Program-made: the position numbers and the translations under genes
Assembly (NCBI GenBank): GCA_000955795.1
Contig: JYOB01000020.1
Location: 1-64,000, forward strand
DNA length: 64,000 nucleotides
Origin: Burkholderiaceae bacterium 26
GTDB lineage: Bacteria; Pseudomonadota; Gammaproteobacteria; Burkholderiales; Burkholderiaceae
Direction of reading: 5' to 3'
The notes under the pieces: model-generated
What the model was told of the DNA's origin: nothing
The model's database searches: none
Seen by the model: only the letters and a program-made list of their open reading frames with translations
Shown here: positions 18,799-26,575 of the stretch, piece after piece
How the letters are laid out: each line of letters starts with the position of its first letter
How positions within the stretch are numbered: the first letter of the stretch is position 1

Positions 18799-18823
18799 GG
18801 CGCGCCCCACGCATGGGCGCGCC
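18799..18823 (-). terminator. Hairpin between the operon and the MerR gene
   Basis: Stem GGCGCGCCC (18799-18807), loop CACGCAT, stem GGGCGCGCC (18815-18823). Reading leftward it is followed by TTATCTATTTCT, suiting a terminator for the MerR gene. It may act in both directions. Confidence 0.6.
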
Positions 18824-18830
18824 GGAGACA

Positions 18831-19649
18831 CTAGCCTTTGTCCGGCCCGGGTGTGCTGCCCGGAGGTTCATGCATGTGCTCGATGACCTGCGCCACGCGG
18901 TCGCCCAGGTATTTGTTGGCGGCCGTCTCAAGCGCGCGCATCAGCTCGGCTTCAACCGCCACCAGCGCCAGCGGACGGATGCGCCAGATCACGTCGACCA
19001 GACGCGGCACGTCTTCGACCGGCGGCAGATCGCTGCCGTATTTGTCGAGTTCGCGCACGACCATGGAGACGAGATCGTCGGCCACCGCCTGCGTATGCGG
19101 CCGGGCACGCTCGATGATGTCGAGCACTTCGACCAGCGGGAAACCGGCCTTTGCCATCTGCGCGCCGGCCAGCAGTGCTTTCGGGCTGCGCGCCAGATAG
19201 CCGAGGCCATCGGGTTCAAGCAGGTCAAGCGAAATGGCCCGCGCCAGCGCCTGACGCGACATGGCACGGCCAAACAGCTTGGCCAGCGCCAGAAGCGAGT
19301 AGTGCTTGGGCGACTCATCCGACCACGGGCTGGCGATGGCGGATTCGAGCCCGAGAATGGAGCGCAGGTCATGGCCCTCGACGATTGCCTTGAGCAGCTC
19401 CTGGATGTTGGAGAGCGTGTAGCCGCGCCCGAGCAGGTGATTGATGAGCTTGAGCCGCCCCAGATGCGCCTGGGTGTAAATACCCACGCGACCACGCCGT
19501 TCAGGCGGATCGATCAGGCCGCGATCCTGATACGAGCGGACGTTGCGGACAGTGGTTTCAGCCGCGCGCGCCAGTTCATCGATGGTGAACTCGCGGGCAG
19601 GCGGAATGGCGGGTGGACCGGCATCGCCGGTTGGTTTGCGGGCAGGCAT
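18831..19649 (-). CDS. MerR-family transcriptional regulator
   Basis: A 272-residue regulator. The N-terminal winged helix-turn-helix (about 18-90) contains FTIDELARAAETTVRNVRSY, QDRGLIDPP, and YTQAHLGRLKLINHLLGRGY, matching MerR. The C-terminal 170 residues are helical and lack the clustered cysteines of metal sensors, so they probably bind a small molecule. It is convergent with the monooxygenase operon and is the best candidate for its local control. It diverges from the lipoprotein gene, with a palindrome in the shared promoter. The N-terminal 17 residues are disordered and Pro-rich. Confidence 0.85.
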   Translation of the reverse strand: MPARKPTGDAGPPAIPPAREFTIDELARAAETTVRNVRSYQDRGLIDPPERRGRVGIYTQAHLGRLKLINHLLGRGYTLSNIQELLKAIVEGHDLRSILGLESAIASPWSDESPKHYSLLALAKLFGRAMSRQALARAISLDLLEPDGLGYLARSPKALLAGAQMAKAGFPLVEVLDIIERARPHTQAVADDLVSMVVRELDKYGSDLPPVEDVPRLVDVIWRIRPLALVAVEAELMRALETAANKYLGDRVAQVIEHMHEPPGSTPGPDKG

Positions 19650-19692
19650 GCAAAAAATTCTACACGAGCGCGGCAGCAGACCGCGCCGGTTG

Positions 19693-19707
19693 CCGGAACG
19701 TTTCCGG
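19693..19707. promoter_or_regulatory. Palindrome CCGGAA-CGT-TTCCGG in a divergent promoter
   Basis: Perfect 6-base arms with three bases between them, in the 86-base gap between the MerR gene and the lipoprotein gene. Likely an operator for the MerR protein or for the lipoprotein pair; not tested. Confidence 0.45.
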
Positions 19708-19735
19708 TGCGTTTCTCACGACGAGGAGACCGTCG

Positions 19736-20893
19736 ATGTGGGACTTGACCTTGCGTCATCGTAATAGCGCGCTCCGGGCTGCGGGCGCGGTGGTTGCGGC
19801 GTTGCTGCTGCAAAGCTGCGCCACCGCCGGCGACGGACACGGCGCCATCGAAGCTGAAAAAGCCAAACAGCTTGAAGACGCCCGGGCCCAGGCGCGCGCG
19901 CCGTTCCAGTCGGGCAACCTCGCCACGCGCGAGGTGCGGCCCGCCACGCTGCGCGATTCCGGCCAGCCCGATGCGATCTCGTATCTGCGTCATGTCGATT
20001 TCCGCTTCGATGGTGGCGTGGGCTTTCTGGTCGATCAGCTCGCGCTGCGCATGGTGCCGCGTGCGCCAGGTGATCCGGTGTGGCTCGACGATGTGTCGTC
20101 GTACACGCTGCAGCCCGTGAATGGTTCAGTGCGCGTCACGGCAGAGAGCATGGCCGCGCTGTTCAACACCGTGGTCTTTGCGCGCGGGCCGGGCGATGAC
20201 CCTCCGCTGCGCAACTTCAGCTTCTCGCTCGACGACGGCACGCTCGACATGCGCGCCGAGATGCGCCGGCGCGGCGCGTGGGTGCCGATCGAACTGCGCG
20301 GCCCGCTGGTCCTGCGCGACCCGCAAACCATCGTGTTCCGCCCCAACGTGGTCAAGGTGCGGGGCCAGGATGCCAGCGCGCTGATGGGCGCCGCGCATAT
20401 CGAACTGGCCGATCTGTTGCCGGTGTCGACGCCTGCCGTGCAGCTGGCGGGCAGCGAGATCGTCATGCAGGTGCCCAAGCTGTTTCCGCCGCCCGCGCTG
20501 GATTTGAAGCTCTCCGCCATTCGCGTCACGCGCGAGGGGCTGCTCATGCAGATCGGCGATGGGACCCCGCAGATGCCGCCGCTGGCCAACGTCGCTGATG
20601 CGCAGCGCCCGTACATCCTCTTTCGCGGCGGTGACATCCGGTTCATGCGCTCGATGCCGATGAATGCGCGCATCGACATCGTCGTGGCTGATCCGGCCAA
20701 GCCGTTCGTGTTCAACCTGTATCGCTATCGCGATCAGCTTGTGGCTGGGTCGCTGCGCTTCTCGCCCGATGGCGGCATTCGCGTGCTGATGCCGTCGTTC
20801 GACACACTCAGCGCCGCCAGAGCCGCCAAGGCACCTGCCGTCGCCAAAGCGGGCAAGCCCGCTCTGCAACTCGCCAAGAGGACCGCGCCATGA
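19736..20893 (+). CDS. Uncharacterised lipoprotein, envelope paralogue 1
   Basis: A 385-residue lipoprotein. The signal ends in a lipobox (LLLQSC) with Cys28 as the lipidation site; residues Ala-Thr follow, so outer-membrane sorting is expected. The mature protein contains LRHVDFRFDGGVGFLVDQL (about 84-102), a segment with VRVTAESMAALFN, then MQVPKLFPPPALDLKLSAIRVT and YILFRGGDIRFMRSMPM. The same blocks recur in the next gene, so the two are paralogues. The pattern (a Leu-Phe-Asn block, a PPP block and repeated beta strands) resembles LmeA/DUF2993-type lipid-binding proteins, but I hold this weakly. The ATG at 19736 is preceded by GAGGAG. It overlaps the next gene by four bases. Confidence 0.75.
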   Translation: MWDLTLRHRNSALRAAGAVVAALLLQSCATAGDGHGAIEAEKAKQLEDARAQARAPFQSGNLATREVRPATLRDSGQPDAISYLRHVDFRFDGGVGFLVDQLALRMVPRAPGDPVWLDDVSSYTLQPVNGSVRVTAESMAALFNTVVFARGPGDDPPLRNFSFSLDDGTLDMRAEMRRRGAWVPIELRGPLVLRDPQTIVFRPNVVKVRGQDASALMGAAHIELADLLPVSTPAVQLAGSEIVMQVPKLFPPPALDLKLSAIRVTREGLLMQIGDGTPQMPPLANVADAQRPYILFRGGDIRFMRSMPMNARIDIVVADPAKPFVFNLYRYRDQLVAGSLRFSPDGGIRVLMPSFDTLSAARAAKAPAVAKAGKPALQLAKRTAP

Positions 20894-21963
20894 TCGCCCC
20901 CGCCTTCGCTCTCGCCGCCCTGATGTTGCGCTTGGTGTTGGTGACGCTCGGCTTGACCGGGCTTCTCGGCAGCGCCCTCGCCCGCGCGGCCGAGCCGCCG
21001 ATGGCCAGCGCGCAACGCAAGGAGTTGACCACGGTACGCCAGCAATGGGCGCAACGCTGCGACCCATCCTCCGGAGCGCCTAACGCCAGCGGCCCCGCCG
21101 TTGCGCGCGACTCGGGCACGGCACCGCCCGTCGTGCAGATGCGTGATGTGGATTTCCGCATCACCGGCGACATCGGCTTCCGTGTGCACCAACTCACCGC
21201 GCAGCTCGTGCCGCACAAGCCCGGCCAGCCCGTCGACATGGACGACCCGAGCCAGTTCGACATCCGCATCCTCGGCGGCGAAGTGACGGTGCCCAAGGAT
21301 TCGCTCGACGCGCTGTTCAACCGGTATCTGCTCGACTATTCGCCGCGCTCGCTCAATGCGCTCTCGCTCACGCCGGGCGATGGCGTGCTCGACGTGTCGG
21401 GCGGGCTGAAGCTGCGCAATCATTTTCCCGGCGTGTGGCTGCCGTTCGGCATGCGCGGCACATTGGCGCTCAAGGAATCGCGCTACCTCGTCTATACGCC
21501 TACCGAGGCCCGCGTGATGGGCATCCAGACGCTGGCGCTGCTCAAGGGGATGGGGCTGGAGTTGTCGCAGCTTGCGCCGCTCAATCGCGACGGCGCCAAG
21601 CTGGACGGTAATGACATGGTGCTGGACCAATACACTGTGTTTCCCCCGCCGCGGCTGATCGGTCAGATGAAAACGGCGCGTGTCACGCCTGACGGGCTGG
21701 TGCTCGGCTTCGGCCCTGCGCCGGCCCTGTGCGCGTCTGCGCCCACCGACGCGGCCAGCCGCATCTGGATCCAGTCAGGTGACCTGAAGATGTACAACGT
21801 GCTGGTGACCAACAGCCGCGTGCTGGTTACCGATACATCAACGCACGGGCCGCTGCGCTTCGACCTGTATCACTACCGCGAGGCCGCTGCGCGCGGCACC
21901 ACGCGCATGGATGCGGACGGTACGCTGCGCGTCGACCTCGCGCCGGCAGCGGCCATCCAGTAA
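20890..21963 (+). CDS. Uncharacterised exported protein, envelope paralogue 2
   Basis: A 357-residue exported protein related to the lipoprotein encoded upstream. An N-terminal hydrophobic signal (about 1-33, ending ARAA) is not followed by a lipobox cysteine, so this partner is probably periplasmic. Shared blocks: MRDVDFRITGDIGFRVHQL, SLDALFNRYLL, VFPPPRLIGQMKTARVTPDG and IWIQSGDLKMYNVLV. The overlap with the upstream gene (ATGA) suggests coupled translation and a joint role, perhaps a lipid-handling pair with one member anchored and one soluble. That is inference; no function is established. Confidence 0.75.
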   Translation: MIAPAFALAALMLRLVLVTLGLTGLLGSALARAAEPPMASAQRKELTTVRQQWAQRCDPSSGAPNASGPAVARDSGTAPPVVQMRDVDFRITGDIGFRVHQLTAQLVPHKPGQPVDMDDPSQFDIRILGGEVTVPKDSLDALFNRYLLDYSPRSLNALSLTPGDGVLDVSGGLKLRNHFPGVWLPFGMRGTLALKESRYLVYTPTEARVMGIQTLALLKGMGLELSQLAPLNRDGAKLDGNDMVLDQYTVFPPPRLIGQMKTARVTPDGLVLGFGPAPALCASAPTDAASRIWIQSGDLKMYNVLVTNSRVLVTDTSTHGPLRFDLYHYREAAARGTTRMDADGTLRVDLAPAAAIQ

Positions 21964-21979
21964 CGCCGTCGTCAGCGCG

Positions 21980-22393
21980 CTATTTTTGGCAAACGGCGTG
22001 CAGGATCGCCTCGCCTTCTGAGCGCGGCACGACGGCTTCCCAGCGGGGGCCGTCGATGTTTTTGGTGAGCACCGTGGCGTGCTGGCCGTCCTGGATCAGC
22101 GCGCTGACCGGCAGGATGCGCCCTTCCTTGCAGTCGTAGACGGACGTGCGTGTGTCGTACTGATACGCCCTGCCGTCGGATAGCTTGCGCGGCGCGTCAT
22201 AGGCGTCGCGCGTCGTGGCACGCACGGTGCCATCCTTGTTGTGCTCGATGGAGTCCTTGTCCAGATAGAGCGAGCCGCCGTTGTCGGCCAGCGGGGCCAG
22301 CTTGACCCAGTTGTCGGCCGCCATGGCGGTCGAGCCACCGATTGCCAACGCGGCAGCCACCCAGTAGATCAGCGTCGTTCGTTCCGTTCGCAT
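21980..22393 (-). CDS. Surface-adhesin protein E-like exported protein
   Basis: A 137-residue exported protein. A signal peptide (YWVAAALAIGGSTAMA) precedes a mature domain starting ADNWVKLAPLADNGGSLYLDKDSI. Two cysteines (VYDCKEG and HAVCQK) can form a disulfide. Layout and size fit the surface-adhesin E-like family (PF16747), known from Haemophilus protein E; a binding role in this organism is unproven. The ATG at 22393 has a perfect GGAGG five bases upstream, which decides the start over an in-frame ATG at 22414. It is convergent with the envelope-paralogue pair. Confidence 0.72.
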   Translation of the reverse strand: MRTERTTLIYWVAAALAIGGSTAMAADNWVKLAPLADNGGSLYLDKDSIEHNKDGTVRATTRDAYDAPRKLSDGRAYQYDTRTSVYDCKEGRILPVSALIQDGQHATVLTKNIDGPRWEAVVPRSEGEAILHAVCQK

Positions 22394-22523
22394 CGCAACC
22401 TCCGTTTGCCTCATTGCACAGACGTACGCGGGGTGAAGCAGCAGGGCTGCCTCGTTCTCCGCACATTCGAATTACGCGTAGCAAACGGCATGCCTCACGC
22501 GCGTCATTGCCGGGGCACGCAAC

Positions 22524-22548
22524 AAAAAAGCCCGCACGGGGCGGGCTT
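22524..22548 (-). terminator. Terminator of the cytochrome gene
   Basis: Stem AAGCCCGC (22528-22535), loop ACGGG, stem GCGGGCTT (22541-22548). On the minus strand it is followed by a run of T (complement of 22524-22529). It lies 21 bases after the cytochrome stop. Confidence 0.85.
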
Positions 22549-22568
22549 CTTCGGGAATGCGGGACGGC

Positions 22569-23462
22569 TTACTTGGCAGCGGCGGCCATGTAGTCGACGG
22601 CGGCTTTCACGTCGTCATCGGAGCCGGCATAAGTGCCCTTGGGCGGCATCGCGGCCTTGCCGTGCAGCGCGGAGTCATACAACTTGGCCTTGCCTTGGGC
22701 AATGCGCGGCGCCCAGGCGGCCTTGTCGCCAAACTTGGGCGCGCCAGCCACTCCGGCGGCGTGGCACATCTGGCAAGTCGACTCGTAAACCTTCTTGCCA
22801 ACCTCGCCTGCAGAGGCTTGCGGTGCGGCAGCTGCAGCCGGCGCGGCCGGTGCTGCAGCGGGTGCCGGCGCAGCAGCGGCCGGAGCGGGGGCGGCCGCCG
22901 GAGCCGATGCTTCCGATGCTGATGCTGCAGCCGGGGCTGCACCCGCGCCCGCCGGTGCAGGCGGTTCCTGCAGCTTGCCGCCAGCGGAGTTGGCCATGTA
23001 GACGATGGCGCGTTCGATTTCGTAGTCGCTCACGTCATCCGGCGACGTGCCGCCGCGCGCGGGCATACCGCCCTTGCCGGCCAGCGCCACCTTCGTCAGG
23101 CCATCCAGGCCCTGCGGCAGGCGCGGACCCCAGCTTGCCGCGTCGCCGAACTTGGGCGCACCAGCCACGCCTGCTGCGTGACAAGTCGCGCAGACTTCCT
23201 TGTAGAGCTGCTCGCCCGTCTTGAAAACGTGCGGTGCGTTCGGGTCTTTCAGTTCGAGTTGCGCAACGGGCTTGATGCGATCGTTGACCGCCTCTTCCGA
23301 CATGCCTGAACCGCCGGCACCCTCTCTGGCACCCAGGCCGACGTAATTGGCCAGCAGGATGATGATGAGAATCGGAACGACAAAGGCGGCGATCACCGCG
23401 ATGATCAGCTGCTTGGGGGTCTTGATCAGAGGCTCGTGTTCGTCGTGTTGCGCGTCGCTCAT
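22569..23462 (-). CDS. Membrane-anchored two-haem cytochrome c
   Basis: A 297-residue dihaem cytochrome c (c5-like). An N-terminal membrane anchor (about 19-40) follows a charged cytoplasmic stretch. Domain 1 has CATCH at 91-95 and domain 2 CQMCH at 230-234. Both are followed by AAGVAGAPKFGD, so they are tandem duplicates. Axial methionines are in GGMPARGG and AAMPPKG. Between them is an Ala/Pro linker (about 168-218). It would carry electrons in the periplasm, possibly to a terminal oxidase. I take ATG 23462 as start; a TTG two codons upstream is possible. Confidence 0.88.
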   Translation of the reverse strand: MSDAQHDEHEPLIKTPKQLIIAVIAAFVVPILIIILLANYVGLGAREGAGGSGMSEEAVNDRIKPVAQLELKDPNAPHVFKTGEQLYKEVCATCHAAGVAGAPKFGDAASWGPRLPQGLDGLTKVALAGKGGMPARGGTSPDDVSDYEIERAIVYMANSAGGKLQEPPAPAGAGAAPAAASASEASAPAAAPAPAAAAPAPAAAPAAPAAAAAPQASAGEVGKKVYESTCQMCHAAGVAGAPKFGDKAAWAPRIAQGKAKLYDSALHGKAAMPPKGTYAGSDDDVKAAVDYMAAAAK

Positions 23463-23842
23463 GCTCAACTCTCAGGATGGTGAAACCGCTCTTGGAGCCC
23501 TCAGAGCGCCGCCGGCAAGGTCACGAGCATCGCCGGCAGGCGTGGGGGCCGCATTGGATCGCGATGAGGGCAGGAAGACCATGGCGATTCAATCGCCGCG
23601 TCGGCCCAGACAGACCTGTCCCCGTCTTTCTTCTGGCAAATAACGCGCGATTATATCCGTAATGCTTTGGCCTTTGACACGCGGGACAGCCCTAGGCGCC
23701 GCTTTTCGACCTGCGTCAAAAACCCAACGAAACGTTGCAGCAGCAGGCCTCGTACCCAGGGGTTCCCGGGCGCGCGATGGACGCTTGCGCCCAAATGCGC
23801 TATCCTGCGGGGCTTCTCTTTCGGTGCGTTCTGTGCCGATAT
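23463..23842. other. Intergenic region upstream of the tRNA
   Basis: 380 bases between the cytochrome start and the tRNA gene. It must contain the cytochrome promoter and the tRNA promoter. I see no convincing open frame or strong hairpin. Confidence 0.4.
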
Positions 23843-23918
23843 GCGCCCGTAGCTCAATGGATAGAGTACTGCCCTCCGAAGGCAGGGGTTGCTGGTTCGA
23901 TCCCAGCCGGGCGCGCCA
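23843..23918 (+). tRNA. tRNA-Arg (anticodon CCG)
   Basis: 76-base cloverleaf. Acceptor arms GCGCCCG (23843-23849) and CGGGCGC (23908-23914) pair. The anticodon arm is CTGCC-CTCCGAA-GGCAG, with anticodon CCG reading CGG (Arg). The T arm is CTGG-TTCGATC-CCAG. The discriminator G is followed by an encoded CCA (23916-23918). Confidence 0.95.
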
Positions 23919-24091
23919 AAAAATCAAAGATTTACGCTACTTGTACGGTTTTCCGACGCCAGAACCGCGCTTCTGCCGCAACGTGCAGGCCTGCCTATTC
24001 CCGAACCTTATTCAGCTTCCCAGCCTTTTTCGATTCATCGATCGCGCTGCGGGCACGCTTAGAAAATAGTCACCTCATCAGGAGTTAAGCC

Positions 24092-25159
24092 GTGAGCCGT
24101 TACTGGAGCGATATCGTTCAGCAACTTGTGCCCTACGTCCCGGGCGAGCAGCCAGCCATCGCGCGGCCCATCAAGCTGAACACCAACGAAAACCCGTACC
24201 CGCCGTCACCGCGCGTGGTGGCCGCAGTCTCTGCGGAGCTGGGGGAGACGGGCGAGAACCTGCGCCGCTACCCCGATCCGCTGTCGCGCCGGCTGCGCGA
24301 GACGGTGGCCGCGCAGGTCGGCCTCAAGCCTGAGCAAGTCTTTGCGGGCAACGGGTCGGACGAAGTCTTGGCGCATGTCTTCCAGGCGCTGCTCAAACAC
24401 GACAAGCCGCTGCGCTTCCCGGACATTTCGTACAGTTTCTACCCGACCTACGCGCGGCTTTACGGCGTGCAGTGCGAAGTGGTGCCGCTGGCGGACGACT
24501 TCTCCATCCGCGCCGAAGACTATCTTGGCGACGCAGGCGGCGTGCTGTTTCCAAACCCGAACGCGCCGACCGGCCACGCGTTGCCGCTGACGGAGATCGA
24601 ACGGATCGTCGCCGCGAACCCGTCGTCGGTCGTCGTGGTGGATGAGGCCTATGTAGATTTCGGCGCGGAGTCCGCCATTGCGCTCATCGATCGCTATCCG
24701 AATCTGCTCGTTGTGCACACGACGTCGAAGTCGCGCTCGCTGGCCGGCATGCGCGTGGGCTTTGCGTTCGGGCATACGGCGCTCATCGAAGCGCTCAATC
24801 GCGTGAAGGACAGCTTCAACTCGTATCCGCTGGATCGCCTTGCGCAGGCGGCTGCCCAAGCGGCATACGAAGACGATGCGTACTTTCGCGCTACGTGCGC
24901 GCGCGTGATGACGAGCCGCGCGCGGCTGACGCAATCGCTGCAGTCGCTGGGGTTCGAGGTCGTGCCGTCGATGGCGAACTTTGTGTTCGCACGGCATCCA
25001 GCCCACGACGCGGCAACGCTGGCAGCACGGCTGAAAGAGCAAGCCATCTTCGTGCGCCATTTCAAGCTTCCGCGCATCGACCAGCATCTGCGCATCACGG
25101 TCGGCACCGATGATGAATGCGACGCATTCTTAAAGGCGCTACAAAGTCTGCTGGCGTAA
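24092..25159 (+). CDS. hisC: Histidinol-phosphate aminotransferase
   Basis: A 355-residue PLP enzyme of the fold type I class II family that transaminates histidinol phosphate in histidine synthesis. The N-terminal block [15 protein letters not shown] is the HisC signature, followed by [13 protein letters not shown] residues include the NPNAPTG loop, DEAYVDF, and the Schiff-base lysine at 213 in [15 protein letters not shown], with the usual phosphate-binding Arg nearby. It stands alone here, not in a his operon. Paralogous copies occur in some Burkholderiaceae, so it may be a second HisC or act on aromatic amino acids. It follows tRNA-Arg by 173 bases. Confidence 0.93.
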   Translation: MSRYWSDIVQQLVPYVPGEQPAIARPIKLNTNENPYPPSPRVVAAVSAELGETGENLRRYPDPLSRRLRETVAAQVGLKPEQVFAGNGSDEVLAHVFQALLKHDKPLRFPDISYSFYPTYARLYGVQCEVVPLADDFSIRAEDYLGDAGGVLFPNPNAPTGHALPLTEIERIVAANPSSVVVVDEAYVDFGAESAIALIDRYPNLLVVHTTSKSRSLAGMRVGFAFGHTALIEALNRVKDSFNSYPLDRLAQAAAQAAYEDDAYFRATCARVMTSRARLTQSLQSLGFEVVPSMANFVFARHPAHDAATLAARLKEQAIFVRHFKLPRIDQHLRITVGTDDECDAFLKALQSLLA

Positions 25160-25483
25160 GCACCCACGCGTCTGCGGCAAATTGCCACCGGTGTTGACCA
25201 GCCATTTGGGCGACTGCGATTGCGCGGAGGGCGGCATTCCTCGACCACTCGGTGCATCCCCAGCATTGCGTGGTGTGGATCAAAGGCCACGAAAGCAACC
25301 GATTGCTGCACTCAGGTATGCGGAACATTGACCGTACGCAGATGCTGCCGGCCGATTGCTGTGCCAGAATGCACGAGCGGGTAAATGGCGCGCCGACGCC
25401 GTCCGCTGTCCCCTAGGGTGAGCCTGAGCATTGCACGGGCGGCACGGGACGCCACACAACACACTCCCACAAAAGGAATCAGC
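25160..25483. other. Intergenic region before the HiPIP gene
   Basis: 324 bases with no convincing gene. A TTGACC near 25194 may be part of a promoter, but no matching -10 box is clear. The last 20 bases hold the AAAAGGAATC ribosome site for the HiPIP gene. Confidence 0.35.
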
Positions 25484-25795
25484 ATGTCCAATCGTCGTCA
25501 ATTCCTGAAGAGCATTCCCATCGTGGCCGCCGCAGGCGCCGTCATGTCGATGTCGGACCTGGCACTGGCTGCACCGATGGTGGCGGAAACCGACCCGCAA
25601 GCCAAGGCGCTGGGCTACGTGGCTGACAGCGCCAAGGCCGACAAAGCCAAGTTCCCGAAGCACACGCCGGATCAGCATTGCGGCAACTGCGCCCTGTACC
25701 AGGGCGGTACAGCTGCGCAAGGCGGTTGCCCGCTGTTCGCCGGCAAGGACGTCGCCAACAAGGGCTGGTGCAGCGCCTGGGCAAAGAAGGCTTGA
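25484..25795 (+). CDS. High-potential iron-sulfur protein
   Basis: A 103-residue precursor. The N terminus has SNRRQFLKS followed by a hydrophobic stretch ending ALAA, a Tat-type signal. The mature domain binds one [4Fe-4S] through Cys66, Cys69, Cys82 and Cys96 in HCGNCALYQGG, GGCPLF and KGWCSAW, the exact HiPIP arrangement. It acts as a periplasmic one-electron carrier, typically between the bc1 complex and an oxidase or reaction centre. The ATG at 25484 is preceded by AAAGGAATC. A UUCG-loop terminator follows. Confidence 0.93.
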   Translation: MSNRRQFLKSIPIVAAAGAVMSMSDLALAAPMVAETDPQAKALGYVADSAKADKAKFPKHTPDQHCGNCALYQGGTAAQGGCPLFAGKDVANKGWCSAWAKKA

Positions 25796-25820
25796 GCGAA
25801 GCGGTATCGCGCGCAAGCAA

Positions 25821-25846
25821 AACGGACCCTTCGGGGTCCGTTTTTT
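25821..25846 (+). terminator. Rho-independent terminator after the HiPIP gene
   Basis: Stem AACGGACCC (25821-25829), loop TTCG, stem GGGTCCGTT (25834-25842), then more T. A classic UUCG-capped terminator 26 bases after the HiPIP stop. Confidence 0.93.
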
Positions 25847-25873
25847 ATGGGCGCGCCCTCTACAATGCGTGCC

Positions 25874-26569
25874 ATGCCGTTCACATTCACACCCACCGTC
25901 CTCGTCATCGACGACGAACCGCACATCCGACGCTTCGTCCGCGCTGCGCTGGAGGAGGAAGGCTGCGAAGTCCATGAAGCCGACCGCGTCGAGCGCGGCC
26001 TGATCGAAGCGGGCACGCGTCAGCCGGATGCGGTGATCCTCGATCTCGGCCTGCCCGATGGCGATGGCATGCAGTTGATTCGCGAGTTGCGCACCTGGAC
26101 GGAAGTGCCGGTGCTCGTGCTTTCGGCTCGGGTGGATGAGCGCGACAAGATCGACGCGCTCGATGCTGGCGCGGACGATTACCTGACGAAGCCGTTTGGC
26201 GTGGGCGAGCTGATTGCGCGCCTGCGCGTGCTGCTGCGGCGCCACGCCAAGCGTGGCGAAGACGGCGGCAGCATCATCCGCTTCGGCGAGGTGGAAGTCG
26301 ACTTGGCGCGCCGCCTGGTCAGCCGCAATGGCCAAGCCGTGCATCTCACACCCATCGAATACCGGCTGCTGGCTGTGCTGCTTGGCCGCCGCGGCACCGT
26401 GATGACGCACCGCGAACTGCTGCGCGAAGTCTGGGGCCCGGCGCATTCCGACAGCAGCCACTATCTGCGCATCTACATGGGCCACCTGCGCCACAAGTTG
26501 GAACGCGATCCGGCGCGGCCCGACCACCTGCTGACCGAAGTCGGCGTCGGGTACCGCTTCACGGCGTAA
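25874..26569 (+). CDS. KdpE-like OmpR-family response regulator
   Basis: A 231-residue regulator very like KdpE, which controls the KdpFABC potassium pump. The receiver has VIDDEPHIRRFVRAAL, phosphoacceptor Asp57 (VILDLGLPDGDG) and Lys in DYLTKPFGVGEL. The OmpR-type winged helix (about 130-228) has LTPIEYRLLAVLL and HYLRIYMGHLRHKLE. No sensor kinase or kdp genes lie next to it; the flanking genes are HiPIP and a Bug-type protein, so it is an orphan here. An ATG at 25865 is also in frame. A TACAAT just before it may be a -10 box, and the gene begins right after the HiPIP terminator. Confidence 0.85.
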   Translation: MPFTFTPTVLVIDDEPHIRRFVRAALEEEGCEVHEADRVERGLIEAGTRQPDAVILDLGLPDGDGMQLIRELRTWTEVPVLVLSARVDERDKIDALDAGADDYLTKPFGVGELIARLRVLLRRHAKRGEDGGSIIRFGEVEVDLARRLVSRNGQAVHLTPIEYRLLAVLLGRRGTVMTHRELLREVWGPAHSDSSHYLRIYMGHLRHKLERDPARPDHLLTEVGVGYRFTA

Positions 26570-26575
26570 GCCGGT

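Noticed and set aside
22800-22960. Ala/Pro repeat tract in the cytochrome gene as a tandem repeat locus
   Set aside because: It is the flexible linker between two haem domains; no regular DNA unit is present.
23843-23918. tRNA-Arg as a phage or island attachment site
   Set aside because: No integrase gene or repeat of the tRNA 3' end is visible nearby, and hisC follows normally.
25280-26527. Long minus-strand frame over the HiPIP and KdpE-like genes
   Set aside because: HiPIP cysteine motifs and KdpE receiver motifs on the plus strand are decisive, and a terminator lies inside the frame.
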